From Rhodobacter sp. (GTDB lineage Bacteria; Pseudomonadota; Alphaproteobacteria; Rhodobacterales; Rhodobacteraceae), in contig JAIYAE010000033.1 of NCBI GenBank assembly GCA_027489175.1, forward strand, positions 186,001-250,000: 64,000 bases of DNA. The letters run 5' to 3'. A program made the translations under genes and the position numbers. Position 1 is the first letter of the stretch; the number at the start of each line of letters is the position of its first letter. Under the pieces are notes generated by a model. The model did no database searches, was not told the origin of the DNA, and worked only from the letters and a program-made list of their open reading frames with translations. This document shows, one piece after another, positions 62,035 to 64,000 of this stretch.

Positions 62035-64000
62035 TGGCAAACACCCTCAGCAAATCCGCCGGCCGCCGCCGCATCAGCGTGACCGCCGGGACCAGCGCCG
62101 CCAGCCCCCCAGCCGCACCCGCCGCCAGAAACAACCCGAGCCAATCCCCCGGAAAGGCCCGCATCGGCAGCCGCCAGCCGAACGCCTCGACATTCACCAC
62201 CGCCAGCAGCACCCAGGCCAGCGCCAGCCCCAAAGGCAGTGCCACCACCGCCGTCAACAGGGCCAGCACCACCGTCCGCGCCAGGTCCAACCCCGCCAGC
62301 CGCGCTTGCGTCAGCCCCATTGCCCACACCGGTGCCAGTTGCGGCAGGCGAAGCGAGGACAGCGTCACAAGGCTCGCCAACATCGCCAGCCCTGCCACCC
62401 CCAGCGTCAGCACGTTCAACGCCCCCGTTACGGCAAAGGTGCGTTCGAACACCCGCAACGAGAACGCCTTGATCCCCGCCTGATCGACCAGGGCCGTCTC
62501 TCCCAGTGCGAACGCCTCCCGCAGGGCCACCGCCAAATCCGCCGCCTCCGCCTCTGGCACGCGCAGGGCATAGCGCAGCTCCTCTACTCCCGGAAACCGC
62601 GCCCGGAACGCCTCCAGCCCGATGATCGCTTGGGGGGACGGGTTGCCATAGTCGGAGTAGACCCCCACAACGGGCAAAGCGCCCCCGGGCAGGTCCAGCA
62701 TCGCCCCCAGCCCAAGCCCCGCCCGCCGCGCAAGCTGTTCGTTCACCAGCACGCCCTCGCCCCGCGCCACCGCGTCCCAGACCTCGGGGCTTGCGGTCAG
62801 CAGGGGCCAGTTGTCGCGGTAAGTGGCATGATCGGCGATCCCATACACCTCTCCCGGTTGGCCGACCAACGGGGCTTCTGCCGCCACGATCGGCAGGATC
62901 GCCTGCACCCGCGGTTCCAGCCAGGCGCGCATCTCTGCCGCCTGCGCCGGGCTGTTCGCGGTCAGGTAAAGCTCTGACGCCAAACGCTGATCCAGCCAGC
63001 CGGTAAAGGTGGCGCGAAAGCTGCCGACCATGGTGCCCACGCCGACATTCGCCGAAAGCGCGAGCAGCAGCGCCATCAAGGCAAGCGACAGCCCCGGCAA
63101 TTGCTGGCGCGCATCGGCCCAGAACCACCCTACCAGCACCCCCTTCGCTCGCCCCTCGGCAAAGGCCAGCACCCAAGCGAGGACCGCAGGCAGCACCAAA
63201 GCCGCGCCCAGCAACAGCCCCGCCAGAAGCGCAAACCCCGCCCAAAGCCCTGACCCAAAGGCGAGCGCCAGCCCCGCCAGCGCCAAAAGCCCGAGGCCCG
63301 CCAAACCCTGCCAGCGCCGCGCCTGCCCCGCCGCGACCCCCCAGGCCTGTGCCCCTGCGCTGGCCAAAGGCGGCAACCGCCAGACCTGCCACAGCCCCTG
63401 TCCCGACGCGACCAGCGTCCCCGCCAGCGCCATGCCCAGCCCCGCAAGGACCCAACCCAAACGAAGCTCCAAAACCCCCGGCACCGCTGCGCCGTAAAGC
63501 CCGCCCAGGGTCGCCGCCACATCCGGCAACAGCGCCGCCGCCACCGCATAGCCAAGCGACACGCCCGCCAGCCCCGCGACCAGCGCAAAGCCCAGCATCT
63601 CGGCCAGCACCAGCGCGCCCAGTGTCCGCGCCGGAACCCCCAAAGCCCGCAAAGTGCGGAACATCGGGCGGCGCTGCTCGAACGCAAGACCGATGGCCGC
63701 ATGGACAATGAAGATGCCCACGGCAAAGGCAAGGAACCCAAAGGCGGTCAGGTTCAAATGAAAACTGTCGGTCAGCCTGGCAAGGTCATCCTCTCCCGTC
63801 GCCGCCCGCAGCTCCAAGCCCGCGGGGAGGGGGCCGGGCAAGGCGCGGTCGGGGTCCACCAGCAGGGCAGTGATTTCACCTGAGGCACCCAGCAACCGCT
63901 CCGCCGCCGCGATATCGGTCAGCACAGTCATCGGCGGCAGGTCGGGGGCAGGGTCCACGGTAAACCCGTCCAAAGCCTCTGCCACCCCGGACCGGGACAG
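62024..64000 (-). CDS. FtsX-type ABC transporter permease, 5' end cut by the window
   Basis: The frame is open to the window edge, so the N-terminus is missing; about 658 residues are visible. Eight or so membrane segments with large extracytoplasmic loops, for example FHLNLTAFGFLAFAVGIFIVHAAIGLAF and LGVPARTLGALVLAEML, match the FtsX/MacB-like permease with two repeats (LPGLSLALMALLLALSANVGVGTMVGSF, and LPQLAPVWAMGLTQARLAGLDLARTVVLALLTAVVALPLG). Such permeases export lipids or lipoproteins together with an ATPase like LolD. The AttH-like gene overlaps its end, as in the attEFGH operons. Confidence 0.88.
   Translation of the reverse strand: MSRSGVAEALDGFTVDPAPDLPPMTVLTDIAAAERLLGASGEITALLVDPDRALPGPLPAGLELRAATGEDDLARLTDSFHLNLTAFGFLAFAVGIFIVHAAIGLAFEQRRPMFRTLRALGVPARTLGALVLAEMLGFALVAGLAGVSLGYAVAAALLPDVAATLGGLYGAAVPGVLELRLGWVLAGLGMALAGTLVASGQGLWQVWRLPPLASAGAQAWGVAAGQARRWQGLAGLGLLALAGLALAFGSGLWAGFALLAGLLLGAALVLPAVLAWVLAFAEGRAKGVLVGWFWADARQQLPGLSLALMALLLALSANVGVGTMVGSFRATFTGWLDQRLASELYLTANSPAQAAEMRAWLEPRVQAILPIVAAEAPLVGQPGEVYGIADHATYRDNWPLLTASPEVWDAVARGEGVLVNEQLARRAGLGLGAMLDLPGGALPVVGVYSDYGNPSPQAIIGLEAFRARFPGVEELRYALRVPEAEAADLAVALREAFALGETALVDQAGIKAFSLRVFERTFAVTGALNVLTLGVAGLAMLASLVTLSSLRLPQLAPVWAMGLTQARLAGLDLARTVVLALLTAVVALPLGLALAWVLLAVVNVEAFGWRLPMRAFPGDWLGLFLAAGAAGGLAALVPAVTLMRRRPADLLRVFANER

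Overview
The window is an ordinary stretch of chromosome from a high-GC alphaproteobacterium, most likely family Rhodobacteraceae/Paracoccaceae (Rhodobacter, Gemmobacter or Tabrizicola-like). The evidence is the gene families and their order (trpGDC-moaC-moeA next to lexA, comEC, gltX and gltA; trpE next to a YibQ-type deacetylase; an ABA4-like protein; paired cold-shock domains), a LexA box of the alphaproteobacterial GTTC-N7-GTTC type, and typical short intergenic hairpins. About 59 protein genes and two tRNA genes (Pro-TGG, Cys-GCA) cover nearly everything. No gap between genes exceeds 300 bases; the longest, about 278 bases, lies between trpG and the mannose-1-phosphate guanylyltransferase gene. 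I see no insertion sequence, prophage, CRISPR array or rRNA.

Layout. 0.2-4 kb: exported MsrB, small membrane protein, J-domain protein, BolA, DUF1963 protein. 4-8 kb: malate synthase G, then a coupled ArsR plus two SRPBCC proteins. 8-17 kb: photolyase-like flavoprotein with its DUF2256 partner, aminopeptidase N, a lytic transglycosylase lipoprotein, an unknown helical protein, gatB, a DUF4177 protein and a HisC-like aminotransferase. 17-24 kb: valS with a low-GC insertion, a two-gene membrane operon divergent from a TetR regulator with clear operators, a glycosyltransferase-like protein and an Lrp regulator. 24-31.6 kb: ornithine decarboxylase, an orphan form II CoxL-like molybdoenzyme, N-carbamoylputrescine amidase, gltA and gltX. 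31.6-38.6 kb: a short comEC, lexA and the overlapping operon trpG-trpD-trpC-moaC-moeA. 38.9-45 kb: GDP-mannose synthesis, kbl-tdh threonine catabolism with an XRE-cupin regulator, and selO. 45-54 kb: tRNA-Pro, DUF192 and double cold-shock protein, pdxH, fabI, a LysE exporter, gpt, an aminotransferase, and a SurA/PpiD-like isomerase coupled to trpE. 54-64 kb: a YibQ-type deacetylase with a very long Ala/Pro/Glu linker, tRNA-Cys, a five-gene operon joining an ABC uptake system to two flavodoxin-fold quinone-reductase-like proteins, a divergent RidA, and an AttH-like protein behind an FtsX-type permease cut by the window edge.

Most genes are housekeeping. The parts most worth a second look are the ABC/quinone-reductase/RidA locus, the TetR operator pair, the orphan CoxL-like subunit, the valS insertion, and several families of short dispersed intergenic repeats (a 'gcccaaatatcc' element, an 'AAATCAA...GCGAATT' element, TTTC-TGC-GAAA hairpins and TGGGCA-N4-TGCCCA palindromes). 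I found no convincing new biological system; functions proposed for unknown genes are inference from context.
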